Below, piece after piece: positions 20,683 to 20,814 of a stretch of 20,814 nt of DNA (the first letter of the stretch is position 1; each line of letters opens with the position of its first letter). The notes under the pieces were generated by a model. That model searched no databases, was not told the origin of the DNA, and worked only from the letters and a program-made list of their open reading frames with translations. Made by a program: the position numbers and the translations under genes. This DNA comes from Isohypsibius dastychi (lineage: Eukaryota > Tardigrada > Eutardigrada > Parachela > Isohypsibiidae): NCBI GenBank assembly GCA_034696485.1, contig JAQIWT010000417.1:1-20814 (forward strand), in the 5' to 3' direction.

Positions 20683-20814
20683 AGTAAGTAAGTAAGTAAG
20701 ATTTATTAACTTAGTAGGCCGAGCAGACCTGCCTACTGGCAGCGCTCGTGGCCCGATGGTACGAGCGTCGGACAACGCCGAGTCTGGCCAAGCGTGGTTG
20801 CAGGCGGCCTGGGT
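20683..20814 (-). mobile_element. Probable 3' end of a minus-strand retroposon (SINE/LINE-like), truncated by the window
   Basis: Read on the minus strand, the segment shows a 7-bp stem-loop (CGCTCGT..ACGAGCG, 20743-20767), a second stem-loop (GTAGGC..GCCTAC, 20714-20736), then AATAAAT and a (TTAC)n tail of about 4.5 units (20683-20700). Stem-loops followed by a short microsatellite tail are typical of LINE and SINE 3' ends. Read on the plus strand, TGGCCCGATGG resembles a tRNA A box, so a tRNA-derived SINE head is an alternative. The other end lies outside the window, so no target-site duplication can be checked. Confidence 0.4.

Noticed and set aside
20740-20814. Functional tRNA gene
   Set aside because: An A-box-like word is present, but the B-box region is poor and no full cloverleaf with a 7-bp acceptor stem can be built.

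Overview
The window is animal nuclear DNA. Two unmistakable animal genes are split by many short introns (about 50-130 nt, a few of 300-800 nt) with GT..AG ends. The gene density and tiny introns suggest a compact-genome invertebrate, perhaps an ecdysozoan such as a tardigrade. The organism is an inference that I cannot verify from sequence alone. There are no bacterial operons, CRISPR arrays or rRNA genes.

Layout. (1) 1-1400 is repeat-rich, apparently non-coding DNA: a 27-bp repeat at exactly 200-bp spacing, a TACG-rich degenerate array and a TTCGGG cluster. (2) 1438-2795 holds two small minus-strand ORFs. Each encodes an N-terminal signal peptide followed by a Cys-free hydrophilic tail, and the two tails are clearly related: a tandem pair of secreted-protein paralogues of unknown function. 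This is the best candidate here for something undescribed. (3) 2800-5060 has no gene I can support, only palindromes and scattered repeats. (4) 5150-10416 (+) is a TMC (transmembrane channel-like) gene. I reconstructed 11 coding exons joining in phase into a 681-residue protein. (5) 10548-12838 (-) is a five-exon gene (568 aa) with ankyrin-like sequence near the N-terminus and a SOCS-box-like C-terminus, convergent with TMC. (6) 13683-20330 (-) is eukaryotic translation initiation factor 4G: 15 coding exons, 1167 aa, with an eIF4E-binding motif, a MIF4G domain and an MA3 domain, plus a non-coding 5' exon. (7) 20520-20814 carries a probable eIF4G upstream region (CRE-like site abutting CACGTG), then what looks like the 3' end of a minus-strand retroposon with a TTAC tail.

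The genes do not form a pathway. Points of regulatory interest are four perfect ACCGGAAGT (ETS-type) sites inside eIF4G introns, a consensus splice donor two bases after the eIF4G stop, two stop-free 3n introns in TMC, and possible overlap of the convergent TMC and ankyrin transcripts. All splice models are hand-derived from phase, GT/AG and family conservation. The terminal (UTR) exons are least certain.
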